NCBI GenBank assembly: GCA_017411605.1
Contig: JAFQPR010000052.1
Location: 1-59,853 of the forward strand
From: Clostridia bacterium
GTDB lineage: Bacteria > Bacillota > Clostridia > Oscillospirales > CAG-272
Direction: 5' to 3'
DNA: 59,853 nt
Shown: positions 1 through 11,557 of the stretch, one piece after another
Numbering within the stretch: the first letter of the stretch is position 1
Layout of the letters: each line of letters starts with the position of its first letter
Notes under the pieces: model-generated
Databases searched by the model: none
Seen by the model: only the letters and a program-made list of their open reading frames with translations
What the model was told of the DNA's origin: nothing
Program-made: the position numbers and the translations under genes

Positions 1-222
1 AAAAACAAAAAAAAAAAAAAACAAACGCGGTATATCAATACAAAATAGCAAATCAAACAGTCCGATAAAAATGAATACAAATTATTAAATCAAAATCACA
101 TATTTTTTATCATAAAATTAAACTATATAAAACATTCATTATTTTTAGTAAAAAACGCACATTTTATTGTGTAAATACCCTCAACGCATAATAAAACAAA
201 TAACAATAAGACGGAGAAGATT
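1..222. other. AT-rich intergenic sequence upstream of parB
   Basis: This stretch is A+T-rich, with a poly-A run at its very start and no convincing ORF. It holds the parB leader, with a GGAG ribosome site just before position 223. I found no clear sigma-A promoter pair. No parA/soj gene is visible, so if one exists it lies outside the window. Confidence 0.5.
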
Positions 223-1113
223 ATGAGAAAAAAGAATGCCGGTCTTGGAAGAGGCCTTGACGCTATATTTTTAGATAATTCTTTAAATGAAACCACCGGT
301 GGTGAAAATGTTATTACAATACTTAAGCTTTCTATGGTTGATCCTAAAAGTGATCAGCCCAGAAAATACTTTGATAAAGAGGCTCTCGAAGAGCTTGCCG
401 AGTCGATAAAGGAGAACGGTTTACTTCAGCCTATTCTCGTAAGAGAATACGGTGAGGGAAGATATCAGATAATTGCAGGTGAAAGACGTTTCCGCGCTTC
501 AAAAATTGCCGGTCTTGAGGAAATTCCCGCAATTATTTTAGACAGAGATGATAAAAAGGCAGCAGAAATTGCTCTTATAGAGAATATTCAGCGCGAAAAT
601 CTCAATCCTATTGAAGAAGCTATGGCGTTCAAAGCACTTGCAGACGAATACGGTCTCACTCAGGAAGAGCTTGCCGAAAGAGTAGGAAAGAGCAGGAGCG
701 CTATCGCAAACTCCACAAGACTTCTCGATCTTCCCGAGGAGGTTCTGGAAATGGTTGCAAACGGAGATATCTCTGCGGGTCACGGAAGAACGCTTCTCGG
801 TGTAAAAAATCGCGATAATATGCTTCTTTTAGCTAATAAAACGGTAGAATTAGACCTTTCCGTACGTCAGCTTGAGGAAGAAGTAAAGAAGATAAACAAG
901 CTTAAACCCGTAATTGAGATTGAAGAAGAGGAAATTCTTCCTTTGGTTGATTATTTCAAGGAAATGGAAATCAAAATTCAGTCGCATCTTGGCAGAGTTG
1001 TTAAAATTAAGGGAAGTGGTAAGAAAAAGTGCGTTACTTTGTTTTACGAGGATAACGAGGACCTTGACGAGCTTCTTAAGACCATCTGCGGCGAAGATTT
1101 TCTTGACGAATAA
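223..1113 (+). CDS. parB: ParB/Spo0J-family chromosome partitioning protein
   Basis: ParB proteins bind centromere-like parS sites, load as CTP-dependent clamps, and work with ParA and SMC to segregate the origin; in spore formers Spo0J also links segregation to sporulation. The 296-residue length is normal. The N-terminus carries the GLGRGLDAIF start typical of Spo0J. The nucleotide-binding motif GERRFR is at residues 86-91, followed by ENIQRENLNPIEEA and a helix-turn-helix around residues 140-165 (TQEELAERVGKSRSAIAN). The start at 223 has a GGAG site upstream. It is the first gene of a short + strand pair with the following membrane protein (62-bp gap). Location near oriC fits the family. 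No adjacent parA is visible. Confidence 0.95.
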   Translation: MRKKNAGLGRGLDAIFLDNSLNETTGGENVITILKLSMVDPKSDQPRKYFDKEALEELAESIKENGLLQPILVREYGEGRYQIIAGERRFRASKIAGLEEIPAIILDRDDKKAAEIALIENIQRENLNPIEEAMAFKALADEYGLTQEELAERVGKSRSAIANSTRLLDLPEEVLEMVANGDISAGHGRTLLGVKNRDNMLLLANKTVELDLSVRQLEEEVKKINKLKPVIEIEEEEILPLVDYFKEMEIKIQSHLGRVVKIKGSGKKKCVTLFYEDNEDLDELLKTICGEDFLDE

Positions 1114-1175
1114 TTTCTTAATTTTACCAATTTTACCAAATAATACCATTTATAAATAATTAACAGAGGATTCTT

Positions 1176-1838
1176 ATGGATTTTTTCAGAAAGATATACG
1201 TAAAATACTTCTCTGTAAATCTCAACGATTATTCTAACATCGGCATTGATTTTGAAATAAACAAACTACTGTTTTTCGTAGCAATCGGACTTTGCGCCGC
1301 TTGTATTTTCATCAACTATTATCAAGGAAATATCTCGGTTTTACTCAAAAAGCTGATAAGACTCGAAGCTTTTTCCGAAGATAAGAGTAAAACTCTTAAG
1401 GAGATTGGACTCGCAGACCATAAGCCTACTAAGAATCTGATTTTAAAGAATACGGGTATAATAAAAAAGGTCGTAGCCGTTGTTGGCAGAAAGACCTTGA
1501 CTTATGAGGAATATATAGCTCTGGAAAAGCAAAAAAAGACTGCGAAGCGACACCTTGTTTCTAAGGTTGAAGGTGAGGTTGACGGAGAAGAAAATAACCG
1601 TTCTGACAAAGAAGCGGTTGCTTCAGGCGAAATAAAGACCTCTTCCGATGAAATAGATTTTTCGGTTGCCAAGCTTTATATTATTCCCGAGATGCGGGAA
1701 TACGCAGAGCATTCGTTGAAGAGCGGTGCATCACCGATAAAAGCCGCGCTTTATTGCGTTTTGATTTTTGCGTTTTTTGTAGCTTTGGTGTTAACAATGC
1801 CATCATTACTCACTCTTATTAACAATATATTGGGCTAA
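1176..1838 (+). CDS. Membrane protein of unknown function downstream of parB
   Basis: I do not recognise this 220-residue protein. It has a hydrophobic segment near residues 30-50, a charged Lys/Glu-rich middle (about 75-185) likely to be cytoplasmic, and a strong C-terminal membrane helix near residues 193-215. The layout suggests a two-pass membrane protein with a soluble loop. It starts 62 bp after parB with an AGAGGA ribosome site and the same strand, so co-transcription is likely. Transcription probably ends at the inverted repeat at 1844-1931. Function cannot be deduced. Confidence 0.75.
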   Translation: MDFFRKIYVKYFSVNLNDYSNIGIDFEINKLLFFVAIGLCAACIFINYYQGNISVLLKKLIRLEAFSEDKSKTLKEIGLADHKPTKNLILKNTGIIKKVVAVVGRKTLTYEEYIALEKQKKTAKRHLVSKVEGEVDGEENNRSDKEAVASGEIKTSSDEIDFSVAKLYIIPEMREYAEHSLKSGASPIKAALYCVLIFAFFVALVLTMPSLLTLINNILG

Positions 1839-1843
1839 TAAAC

Positions 1844-1931
1844 AAAAATAACGCGTTCTGACGGTGTTTTAGACTTTTAGCGAGGAATTTCCCGCTAACT
1901 GCCGTATATGCCGTTAAAACGCGTTATTTTT
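1844..1931. terminator. Large branched hairpin, probable bidirectional terminator
   Basis: A 14-bp perfect outer stem pairs 1844-1857 with 1918-1931. Inside it a second stem pairs TTAGCG (1877-1882) with CGCTAA (1893-1898), and ACGG (1861-1864) can pair with a nearby CCGT. The outer stem ends in five T on + and the mirrored T run on -, and lies between convergent genes, so it can stop transcription both ways. At 88 nt with inner structure it is larger than most intrinsic terminators. Confidence 0.7.
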
Positions 1932-1947
1932 GCTGTCAAGTTGGTGT

Positions 1948-1992
1948 TTTGAATTTCAAGATACTTCTTGCTTTGAATTTTAAGATACTTCT
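1948..1992. repeat. Short tandem direct repeat
   Basis: Two 21-bp copies (1948-1968 and 1972-1992) of TTTGAATTTYAAGATACTTCT differ at one base and have a 24-bp period. They lie in the convergent intergenic region just after the large hairpin. No function is evident. Confidence 0.7.
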
Positions 1993-2089
1993 AAAATACG
2001 GATTTTTCAAAAAACATTTTTTTAATGATTTTCAATGAAAATATTTATATAAATGCTTTTTATACAGTATCGGTTGCGTTATGACGTCC

Positions 2090-2770
2090 TTACAGACTTT
2101 TATTTGCTACGGAAAGGGCGTAAATTTCGCCGCAGTGAGCGATCAGCGCAGATTCGGTAGAATATGAGGAGAACGTCTCTTTTAACTCACACAGAGCCTC
2201 AAATCCGCCGCCGTGGCATTTGAGCGCCGCTTCAAGCTGCGTCCATTTTACAAAATCCGCGTTACTATCATCAAAATTCAGAGTTCTCGGTGTATTTGTC
2301 TCTGTTATTTTACCGTTATTGTCGCTATACGCACTTATTTCAAGACGTCCTATCTTTTGCGCGAGAATTATACCGCGACAAAAACGGTTTATTATTTTAC
2401 TGATTCTTTCTTTCTTTTCTTTATCCGTTTTTTCAATATCAATCCCAATTGCTCCATCGGAGCTGACTGCTACGGCAACCATACCGTCGGTATGCGACAC
2501 TGAAAATTCAAGCCCAAAATCCTTAACGAACGGCTTACCTTTTTCATCAAAAAAAAGCTTATCGTCAATCACCTGCGCTGACAGTCCGAAATCGCCGAGT
2601 TTTTTAATCAGAAGGCTGTATGCATAAAGACGCTCAATTTTCGTTTTCACGTCACCCGTTGTCAATATTTTATCCTTTACGGAGCAGGGAAGAGTATCGA
2701 AATTTATTTCGTGAAACAGAACGTTTTTCTCTTTTTCACGTGGAATTTCCAATAAATACACCCGTGCCAT
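2090..2770 (-). CDS. 4'-phosphopantetheinyl transferase superfamily protein
   Basis: Enzymes of this family move the phosphopantetheine arm of CoA onto a serine of acyl- or peptidyl-carrier proteins. The 226-residue length matches Sfp-type members. Visible family marks are FSVSHTDGMVAVAVS in the middle, GIDIEKT with the metal-binding Asp/Glu (about residues 112-118), and a WTQLEAALK helix resembling the W-x-x-KEA-x-x-K motif. Its start lies 1 bp beyond the RNase J stop, so translation is probably coupled. No polyketide or peptide synthase gene is in the window, so the carrier-protein partner is unknown. Confidence 0.85.
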   Translation of the reverse strand: MARVYLLEIPREKEKNVLFHEINFDTLPCSVKDKILTTGDVKTKIERLYAYSLLIKKLGDFGLSAQVIDDKLFFDEKGKPFVKDFGLEFSVSHTDGMVAVAVSSDGAIGIDIEKTDKEKKERISKIINRFCRGIILAQKIGRLEISAYSDNNGKITETNTPRTLNFDDSNADFVKWTQLEAALKCHGGGFEALCELKETFSSYSTESALIAHCGEIYALSVANKSL

Positions 2771-2771
2771 A

Positions 2772-4826
2772 TTACACTTCCATAAGAACCGGCAATATCA
2801 TCGGACGCTTTTTTGTTTCCTTGAAGATAAACTTGGAAACGTCGTCGCGTATCGCGTTCTTTATCTGCATAATATCCTGAACACCGCGGTCGAGAAGCTT
2901 ATTTAGAGCTGTCTCGGCTATATTTTTCGTTTTGGTTACAAGATCGGTAGATTCCTTTACGTAAACAAATCCGCGTGAAACAATATCGGGTCCCGAGAAG
3001 AGAAGTCTTTCCTCAAGATTAACGACTGCAACGATAACGACAAGTCCGTCCTCCGAAAGATGCTTTCTGTCGCGCAGAACAACGTTTCCGATATCACCGA
3101 CGCCCGAGCCGTCTATGAGCAGCTTGCCCGAAGGTACAGTTCCCGCAAAAGCGCAGGAGTTTTTACCGAGCTCGATAACCTTACCTATCTCGGAAATAAA
3201 AATGTTTGATGAGGGGATACCCATATATTCGGCAATTTCTTTATTTGCATAGAGGTGGCGGTATTCACCGTGAATAGGCATAAAGAACCTTGGCTTGAGA
3301 AGAGCCATAAGAAGCTTTATTTCCTCGCGGCAGGCGTGGCCCGATACGTGAACCTCTTCTATTGAATCGTTGACTACCTTGACACCGTTTTTGATAAGGG
3401 CGTTAACTATTTTGCCAACGAGCTTTTCATTTCCCGGTATCGCGCTGGAGCTGAGAACAACGATATCGTTCGGTGTAAGCTTAACCTTATCGTGCTCTGA
3501 AAATGCTATTCTGTACAGAGCGGACATAGGCTCTCCCTGGCTACCCGTGGTAATTAACGTAATCTCTCCCGGAGCATATTTCTTTATATCCGCAATATCT
3601 ATGAGTACATTATCGGGCAGATCCATATATTCAAGCTCTACCGCAGCTCCGAGAACGTTCGTCATGCTTCTTCCGAGCACGGCTACGTGTCTGCCATATT
3701 TTGCGCTTGCGTTTATTATTTGTTGAACTCTGTGTACGTTAGAGGAGAAGGTCGCTATTATCAAACGCTTACCTTCACTTTGCATAAAGATCCTGTCAAG
3801 CGAGCCGCCGACGGTACGCTCGGACGGTGTAAATCCCGCTCTCTCGGCGTTGGTAGATTCGCAAAGGAGCATATTAACACCCTCCCTGCCTATCTCGCCA
3901 ATTCGGGTGAGATCCATCATTTTTCCGTCAATGGGGGATACGTCAAGTTTAAAATCTCCCGAATGGAAAACATTACCTACGGGAGTTTTCAAGCATATAG
4001 CCGCAGCATCCGCTATCGAGTGATTAACGTGTATAAATTCAGCCTTGAATACGCCGAGATTTATAACGTCCCCCGCCTCAACCGTGTAAAGTCTTGGCAA
4101 AAACGCGGGGGGATTTTCATCAAGCTTCCCCTCAATTATTCCAAGAGAAAGTCTTGTTCCGTATACGGGAATATCTATTTTGGACAAAAGATACGGAACA
4201 GCGCCTATATGGTCCTCGTGACCGTGCGTAATAAGTAGGCCGCGTATTTTGTGCGCATTTGCGACAAGATATGAAAAATCGGGGATAACGAGATCTATTC
4301 CGAGCATATCGTCATCGGGGAAGGCAAGTCCCGCATCTATAATAACGATATCTTCACCGTATTCAAACACGGTGATATTTTTTCCGATTTCCGCAAGACC
4401 GCCAAGTGATATGATCTTAAGCTTTTTTTCTTTCGCGCCCTGCTTTTTTGTTTCTTTTTTTACCACTTTTTTTGGGGTGAGAGAAGCCGATGCTCCGTTT
4501 ATTTCCTGTTTTATTTCTTTTGAAATATTTTTAGCGTTTTTTGTTGTTTTTTTCGCTTTTTTATTTGACTTACCGGAAATTTTCTTAGCTTCTTTTACTG
4601 TTTTTGTTTCTAATGTTTTTTTGTTCAATGTGTTAATTTGTAAATTTTTATTTACATTATTAGTAGTTTTTTTGTTTTTATTTTGTTTATCAACAGTTTT
4701 GATACTTTCAGAAGTTGCTATATTTTCTTCTGTTTTTTTCTTATTTTGTTTGTTATATTTTCCAACTGTCTTTTTTTGTTTAGGAAACTTTTTATCTCCT
4801 TTTTGATATATTTTTTCTTTTTCCAT
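2772..4826 (-). CDS. rnj: Ribonuclease J with a long Lys/Asn-rich N-terminal extension
   Basis: RNase J is a metallo-beta-lactamase-fold nuclease with 5'-3' exonuclease and endonuclease activity, central to RNA decay in Firmicutes. The catalytic core starts near residue 135 (KIISLGGLAEIGKN) and includes the zinc motif HGHEDH near residue 200, the beta-CASP segment, and HVSGHA near the core's end. The first ~134 residues are low-complexity, dominated by Lys, Asn and Thr; the family is usually about 550-560 residues, so this head is extra. Such basic tails could bind RNA or ribosomes, which is inference. The ATG at 4826 is the first in frame. Confidence 0.93.
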   Translation of the reverse strand: MEKEKIYQKGDKKFPKQKKTVGKYNKQNKKKTEENIATSESIKTVDKQNKNKKTTNNVNKNLQINTLNKKTLETKTVKEAKKISGKSNKKAKKTTKNAKNISKEIKQEINGASASLTPKKVVKKETKKQGAKEKKLKIISLGGLAEIGKNITVFEYGEDIVIIDAGLAFPDDDMLGIDLVIPDFSYLVANAHKIRGLLITHGHEDHIGAVPYLLSKIDIPVYGTRLSLGIIEGKLDENPPAFLPRLYTVEAGDVINLGVFKAEFIHVNHSIADAAAICLKTPVGNVFHSGDFKLDVSPIDGKMMDLTRIGEIGREGVNMLLCESTNAERAGFTPSERTVGGSLDRIFMQSEGKRLIIATFSSNVHRVQQIINASAKYGRHVAVLGRSMTNVLGAAVELEYMDLPDNVLIDIADIKKYAPGEITLITTGSQGEPMSALYRIAFSEHDKVKLTPNDIVVLSSSAIPGNEKLVGKIVNALIKNGVKVVNDSIEEVHVSGHACREEIKLLMALLKPRFFMPIHGEYRHLYANKEIAEYMGIPSSNIFISEIGKVIELGKNSCAFAGTVPSGKLLIDGSGVGDIGNVVLRDRKHLSEDGLVVIVAVVNLEERLLFSGPDIVSRGFVYVKESTDLVTKTKNIAETALNKLLDRGVQDIMQIKNAIRDDVSKFIFKETKKRPMILPVLMEV

Positions 4827-4896
4827 TATATGTCCTTATTCTCGGCACCTGCGTGCCGTTTATAGTCTTATTAAATTTCTATTTATAATTCAAGCA

Positions 4897-5163
4897 TCAT
4901 ATCACGATAAATAAAATTGACAACAGCGCAGACGATAGAAAGCCTATACCGAAAATTATCAAATTTCCGATACTCAACCATTTTGTTTTCCCTTTATAAA
5001 TCTTCGTATTTTCCTCTATTATACGATTTGCTTCCTCGATGAGCTCTTTGTTTGTATAGCGTTCGTTTATTTGAGAATTTGATTTTATTACAAAATAAGC
5101 TTCTTCAAATACGGAGCTACCCGTGTTTTTTAAGTAAACAACTTTTTTCTGATAACCGCGCAT
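4897..5163 (-). CDS. Small tail-anchored membrane protein, unknown function
   Basis: This 88-residue protein has a soluble, charged N-terminal part and one hydrophobic helix over about the last 25 residues (GNLIIFGIGFLSSALLSILF), so it is probably anchored by its C-terminus. The start at 5163 is preferred over the ATG at 5178 because AGAGGCGG sits just before it. It precedes RNase J on the same strand. No family is recognised. Confidence 0.55.
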   Translation of the reverse strand: MRGYQKKVVYLKNTGSSVFEEAYFVIKSNSQINERYTNKELIEEANRIIEENTKIYKGKTKWLSIGNLIIFGIGFLSSALLSILFIVI

Positions 5164-5343
5164 TTTGCCGCCTCTCATTGATCCGGTATCACTTTTTTAT
5201 ACTATACCAAATCTGTATCGAATATTCTTTCTCTATTTTTGACACGGCATATAGGTTATATTCATTTAAAGAATACGTTTCTTTTATTCTACATTATAGA
5301 AACGTTTTTATTTGTCGAAACAAGATATCAATATTTTTTTATT

Positions 5344-5382
5344 TTGGGGCTGCCTCAACCTTTCGATAAGAGACAGCCCCAA
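5344..5382. repeat. GC-rich hairpin without terminator tail
   Basis: TTGGGGCTG (5344-5352) pairs with CAGCCCCAA (5374-5382), with CTC/GAG continuing inside after one mismatch. It lies between the XRE gene and the small membrane gene. The T run precedes the stem on + and becomes an A run after it on -, so it is not a standard intrinsic terminator in either direction. It may be an mRNA hairpin or a mobile-element scar. Confidence 0.5.
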
Positions 5383-5437
5383 GTTGCGGTCTTAATTTAT
5401 GCGGAAATTTGTTCCAAGCAATTCAGACCTTTCGTTT

Positions 5438-6016
5438 TTACTTTTTACCGAAGATCTTGCTGAAGAGACCGCCTCTCTTAGCGAAGTTCTGAGTAGGATC
5501 GTTGATCTCCTTAGGAGCAGGACCCTTAACTTTGGGCATCTCTGCTGTGAAGCTGATCTCGGGAGTCTTGGTTTCGGGAAGCTGAACATCCTCAATAACG
5601 GGTGCTTCTTCTACAGGAGCGGGAGCTTCAGCCTTAGCAGCGGGAGCAATAGGCTTTTCTTCAACCTTAGCAGGTGCTTCTGCAACGGGAGCGGGAGCTT
5701 CTTCTTCCTTCTTAACAAAGACTATTCTTTCCTCTTCCTTCTCGGCTACAGCAGCCTCGGGATTATCGGTCTTTGGCTTTCTCTTCTTTCTCTTTTTCTT
5801 AGGTAATTCGATCTCGAAGGTATCATCAAGAAGGTCGTCGATAGAAATGTTGAAGAGCATCTTCATCTCGCGAAGCTTCTGTACCTCGGGATAGGACTGT
5901 CCGGATTCCCATTTATAAACCGCCTGACGGGAAACACCGACTGCACTTGCAAATTCATCCTGTGTCAAGTGCTTAATTTTTCTGAGTACAACGAGTTTTT
6001 CACTGAAGGTCATCAT
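5438..6016 (-). CDS. XRE-family HTH protein with Ala/Pro/Glu-rich tail
   Basis: Residues ~5-60 form a Cro/C1-type helix-turn-helix (LTQDEFASAVGVSRQAVYKWESG), so the protein binds DNA. It continues with a basic stretch (KKKRKKRKPK, ~75-85) and a low-complexity Ala/Pro/Glu region (~95-165) that is probably extended, ending in a short basic segment. It lacks the membrane helix often found in such fused regulators. The gene follows the gyrA/lipoprotein pair by 28 bp on the same strand, so it may be read from the gyrase operon. The target is unknown. Confidence 0.8.
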   Translation of the reverse strand: MMTFSEKLVVLRKIKHLTQDEFASAVGVSRQAVYKWESGQSYPEVQKLREMKMLFNISIDDLLDDTFEIELPKKKRKKRKPKTDNPEAAVAEKEEERIVFVKKEEEAPAPVAEAPAKVEEKPIAPAAKAEAPAPVEEAPVIEDVQLPETKTPEISFTAEMPKVKGPAPKEINDPTQNFAKRGGLFSKIFGKK

Positions 6017-6044
6017 AATTTTGCGTGTCCTTTCGTTTTATGTT

Positions 6045-6728
6045 TTATTTTTTATTTTGCAAATCATTATAATAGTCTTTATCAACGTATTTAGTATACG
6101 TTGAAGAATTTAAGCGCCAACCGTCACTTTCCTCATAGAGTCCGATTTCAAGCTCTTGAGTCTGAGTTTTATCTTCTTCTGTCGTAACGGTAACGTCTAT
6201 CTTTACGAACACCGTATCTCCTTCAACACGGGATACGCGAATGGAAGAATAATCGTAAACAACATTATCGGTAAGATACACTATCGCATTTTTGTTTACC
6301 ATAATACATTCGGGCTTATTGTCAAGCGCATTGTATTTCTGATAATATCTCGACATTGTCTGTATACCGTCTTCATCCGAAACAGAGCCAAGGGTTGTAC
6401 TTATCATATCTTCTGAAATACTTTTTGTAAAGCAATCATACGTAAGCGCCTTTATATCATCAATCGTGTCAACACCTAATCTTTCAAGCGAAAGGAAGTC
6501 AGCCTGATAATAGATACCGTTCGCCGTACTTTCATCCGCATAATAACTTATACCGTGACCGTAATATATTTCATTGACCTTTTCGGATTTTTTTATTAAT
6601 TTTTCTGCAGCAGTTATAACCTCTTCTTCGTTATATTCTCTATTCTTAATTTTTTTGTCCGAACAAGAAAAACACGAAAATAAGCAGATTATGACTACTA
6701 TTGTTATCAAAAACGGTTTATTCTTCAT
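6045..6728 (-). CDS. Putative lipoprotein of unknown function
   Basis: The start chosen at 6728 gives a 227-residue protein with a lipoprotein signal ([19 protein letters not shown]) and a Cys-containing lipobox, followed by Ser/Asp. A longer frame from 6800 would lie inside gyrA and lose the signal peptide at the N-terminus. The ATG overlaps the gyrA stop by 11 bp, with TGAGGA before it inside gyrA, so translation is likely coupled. The mature part has no motif I recognise; it resembles small DUF-type secreted proteins with an alpha/beta fold (inference). Confidence 0.7.
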   Translation of the reverse strand: MKNKPFLITIVVIICLFSCFSCSDKKIKNREYNEEEVITAAEKLIKKSEKVNEIYYGHGISYYADESTANGIYYQADFLSLERLGVDTIDDIKALTYDCFTKSISEDMISTTLGSVSDEDGIQTMSRYYQKYNALDNKPECIMVNKNAIVYLTDNVVYDYSSIRVSRVEGDTVFVKIDVTVTTEEDKTQTQELEIGLYEESDGWRLNSSTYTKYVDKDYYNDLQNKK

Positions 6729-9291
6729 CTGATGAATCCTCATTTTCGTCGGGTTCATCAACTTCGTCAATCTCCACGGATGCAGGCTTTGATTCATCAA
6801 GAGTTTTATTTTCTTCGTTGATCTTTTCCTCTGCCTCTTCGATCTCTTCTATTTTTTCAAGTCTTGAGAGAGTAATTATCTTAGTGTCATCTGACATTCT
6901 CATTACGATAACTCCGCCCGCGGCTCTTGAATATACGTTAATATCCGATACAGACATTCTGATAATAGTACCCTTATCGGTTATCATCATTACGTCGTCA
7001 TCATCGGAAACGGTCTGGATAGCGGCGAGCTTTCCGCTCTTATCGGTAAGCTTATGGCAGGTAACACCCTTACCGCCCCTGTGCTTCATCTCACGGAAGT
7101 CATCAAATGAGGTTCTCTTACCCATACCCTTTTCGGTAACCGTAAGAAGCTTCTTCTCCTCGTCAACAATAGCAACTCCGATTACGTAATCGTCATCCTG
7201 GAGAGTAATACCTTTAACACCTCTTGCGGCTCTGCCCATTCCGCGAACGTTGTTCTCGTCAAAGCGTACGCACATACCGTCTCTGGTTGCGATCATTATA
7301 CTCTGATTACCCAGAGTGTGACGAACGAAGATAAGCTCATCGCCTTCATCAAGATTGATAGCGATCTTACCGCCCTTTCTCTGATACTCAAATTCGGTAA
7401 GAAGTGTTTTCTTGATGATACCGTTTTTGGTGACCATCGTGAGATATTCTCCCTCACCGAAGCCTGTAACGCTTATCATCGAGGTTACCTTTTCACCTTC
7501 GTTGAGTTCAAGAATATTTACGAGGTTAGTGCCCTTAGCAGTTCTGCTTGCCTCGGGAATTCTGTATGCTTTCTTGCAGTACACTCTTCCGAGGTTAGTA
7601 AAGAACATTATGTAAGAATGGCTGCTTGCGACCAGAACCTTTTCAACAAAGTCTTCTTCCTTAGTAGTCATTCCGATTATACCCTTACCGCCTCTGTTCT
7701 GCGCGGTGTAGGATGCGGCGTGCTGACGCTTGATATAACCGGTATGGCTCATTGTAATAACGCAAGTATGTCTTTCTATAAGGTCCTCAAGGTCTATCTC
7801 TTCTGTAGCCTCGACTATCTCAGTCTTTCTTCCGTCACCGAACTTGTTCTTTATTTCACCAAGCTCGCTCTTGAGTATATCCTTTACCTTTTCTTCACTG
7901 TCAAGAATAGATCTGAGCTCCGCTATTACTTCTGTAAGCTTTGCTATTCTATCCTCTACCTTTTGTCTTTCTAGTCCTGAAAGCTTACCGAGAGTCATTT
8001 CGACTATCGCCTGAGCCTGAGCATCCGAAAGACCGAATCTTTCAATAAGCTTTTCCTTTGCGTTTGGAATAGATTCACTCTTCTTGATTATGGATATGAC
8101 CTCGTCAATATTATCTATCGCGATCTTGTATCCTTCAAGTATGTGTATCTCACGCAAAGCCTTATCGAGATCAAATTTAGTTCTGTTTAAAATAACGCTC
8201 TTTTGGAAATCAATATATCTGTCAAGAATAGCGGCAAGCGGAAGAATTTTCGGCTCTCCGCCGTCTATTACGAGCATATTGATAGAGCAGGTATCCTGAA
8301 GCTGAGTATATTTATAGAGCTGATTGAGAATTACCTCGCCGTTAGCATCGCGTCTGTATTCAACGACTATTCTCATACCGCCTCGTCCGGATTCATCTCT
8401 AAGTCCTGTAATTCCTTCAATTTTCTTATCCTTAACGAGCGCTGCCATACTTTCTATAAGCATCGACTTGTTTACCATATAAGGAATCTCGGTGAAGATT
8501 ATTCGCTTATGCTCATCCTCAACACGTCCTCTTGCTCTGACGTATACCCTTCCTTTACCCGTTTCATACGCTTCTCTTATTCCTCTTGTTCCGTAAATAA
8601 GAGCTGCGGTAGGAAAGTCGGGTCCTTTTATGTACTCCATAAGCTCGTCAACGGTGCAGTCGGGGTTATCAATTCTGTAAACGACACCGTCGATGACCTC
8701 TGTAAGGTTATGAGGGGGAATATTCGTCGCCATACCTACCGCGATACCGACAGAGCCGTTAACCAGAAGGTTAGGGAATCTTGAGGGAAGAACCGTCGGC
8801 TCATCTCTCGTGTTGTCGAAGTTTCTTGTCATGGGAACGACGTTCTTTTCAATGTCGCTCATCATGTAGTTTGCGATCTTGTTCATTCTCGCTTCGGTAT
8901 ATCGGTAAGCTGCGGGCGGATCTCCGTCAACACTACCGAAGTTACCGTGTCCCTCAACGAGAGTATATCTGAGTGAGAAATCCTGCGCCATTCTTACCAT
9001 TGTTCCGTAAACGGCACTGTCACCGTGCGGGTGATATCTACCGAGAACGTTACCTACCGTGGTAGCTGATTTACGGAATGGTTTATCATGTGTAAGATTA
9101 TCCTCGTACATTGCGTAAAGAATTCTTCTCTGACCGGGCTTCATACCGTCTCTTACGTCGGGAAGAGCACGGGATGTAATAACGCTCATAGAATATTCAA
9201 TAAACGAGGTCTCTACCTCTTTACGCATATCCCTCATCTCAATTCTTTGAGAAGGGAATTCTATATCCGAGCTTTTGTAATTATGTTCCAT
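6718..9291 (-). CDS. gyrA: DNA gyrase subunit A
   Basis: GyrA cuts and rejoins DNA in the A2B2 gyrase that introduces negative supercoils. At 857 residues it is of normal size. The catalytic tyrosine is Tyr131 in the YRYTEARM motif, and the quinolone region reads [10 protein letters not shown]: Ser92 matches E. coli Ser83, while Gly96 occupies the position of Asp87. The C-terminal beta-pinwheel carries a GyrA-box-like QNRGGKG and ends in an acidic tail. It follows gyrB by 29 bp. The lipoprotein gene overlaps its end. Confidence 0.98.
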   Translation of the reverse strand: MEHNYKSSDIEFPSQRIEMRDMRKEVETSFIEYSMSVITSRALPDVRDGMKPGQRRILYAMYEDNLTHDKPFRKSATTVGNVLGRYHPHGDSAVYGTMVRMAQDFSLRYTLVEGHGNFGSVDGDPPAAYRYTEARMNKIANYMMSDIEKNVVPMTRNFDNTRDEPTVLPSRFPNLLVNGSVGIAVGMATNIPPHNLTEVIDGVVYRIDNPDCTVDELMEYIKGPDFPTAALIYGTRGIREAYETGKGRVYVRARGRVEDEHKRIIFTEIPYMVNKSMLIESMAALVKDKKIEGITGLRDESGRGGMRIVVEYRRDANGEVILNQLYKYTQLQDTCSINMLVIDGGEPKILPLAAILDRYIDFQKSVILNRTKFDLDKALREIHILEGYKIAIDNIDEVISIIKKSESIPNAKEKLIERFGLSDAQAQAIVEMTLGKLSGLERQKVEDRIAKLTEVIAELRSILDSEEKVKDILKSELGEIKNKFGDGRKTEIVEATEEIDLEDLIERHTCVITMSHTGYIKRQHAASYTAQNRGGKGIIGMTTKEEDFVEKVLVASSHSYIMFFTNLGRVYCKKAYRIPEASRTAKGTNLVNILELNEGEKVTSMISVTGFGEGEYLTMVTKNGIIKKTLLTEFEYQRKGGKIAINLDEGDELIFVRHTLGNQSIMIATRDGMCVRFDENNVRGMGRAARGVKGITLQDDDYVIGVAIVDEEKKLLTVTEKGMGKRTSFDDFREMKHRGGKGVTCHKLTDKSGKLAAIQTVSDDDDVMMITDKGTIIRMSVSDINVYSRAAGGVIVMRMSDDTKIITLSRLEKIEEIEEAEEKINEENKTLDESKPASVEIDEVDEPDENEDSSDEE

Positions 9292-9320
9292 TATTTTGCT
9301 GATCCTTTCTGCCTCATCCG

Positions 9321-11270
<1,950 letters not shown>

Positions 11271-11275
11271 CTACG

Positions 11276-11557
11276 TCATAAATTTTCACTGTAATCATCC
11301 ACCTCGGCTCTGATTTTCAAGCCCTGAGAGGATATTCGCGAAAGTTTGATTTTATATATCTTTTCTTCACCTTTTTCTTCCTCGTGAAGTATAAAGGTTC
11401 TGGGAAGGTCGTTGTCACCGTAAATGATATTACCTTCCTTCTCATTCTTATTGATGTATTTTTTTGTTACGGAAGATACCGTAGAGCTGTCAAGATCGAA
11501 TATTCCTATAATATTTTTCTTTCTTACTGTAATTCCGTTACCTATATGGAGATACAT
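11276..11557 (-). CDS. remB: DUF370-family protein, RemB/YaaB type
   Basis: This 93-residue protein matches the DUF370 group (RemA/RemB), small proteins implicated in biofilm-matrix regulation in Bacillus. The N-terminus MYLHIGNGITVRKKNIIGIF and the later SLxSxxTxK-like VSSVTKKYI are typical. Position is strong evidence: in B. subtilis yaaB (remB) sits between recF and gyrB, exactly as here. Its ATG overlaps the recF stop codon (TAATG), so translation is coupled. Confidence 0.88.
   Translation of the reverse strand: MYLHIGNGITVRKKNIIGIFDLDSSTVSSVTKKYINKNEKEGNIIYGDNDLPRTFILHEEEKGEEKIYKIKLSRISSQGLKIRAEVDDYSENL

Noticed and set aside
1..32. Poly-A rich start as a biological feature
   Set aside because: Simple sequence at the window edge with no other signal.
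5344..5382. GC-rich hairpin as an intrinsic terminator
   Set aside because: T residues lie on the wrong side of the stem for both strands.
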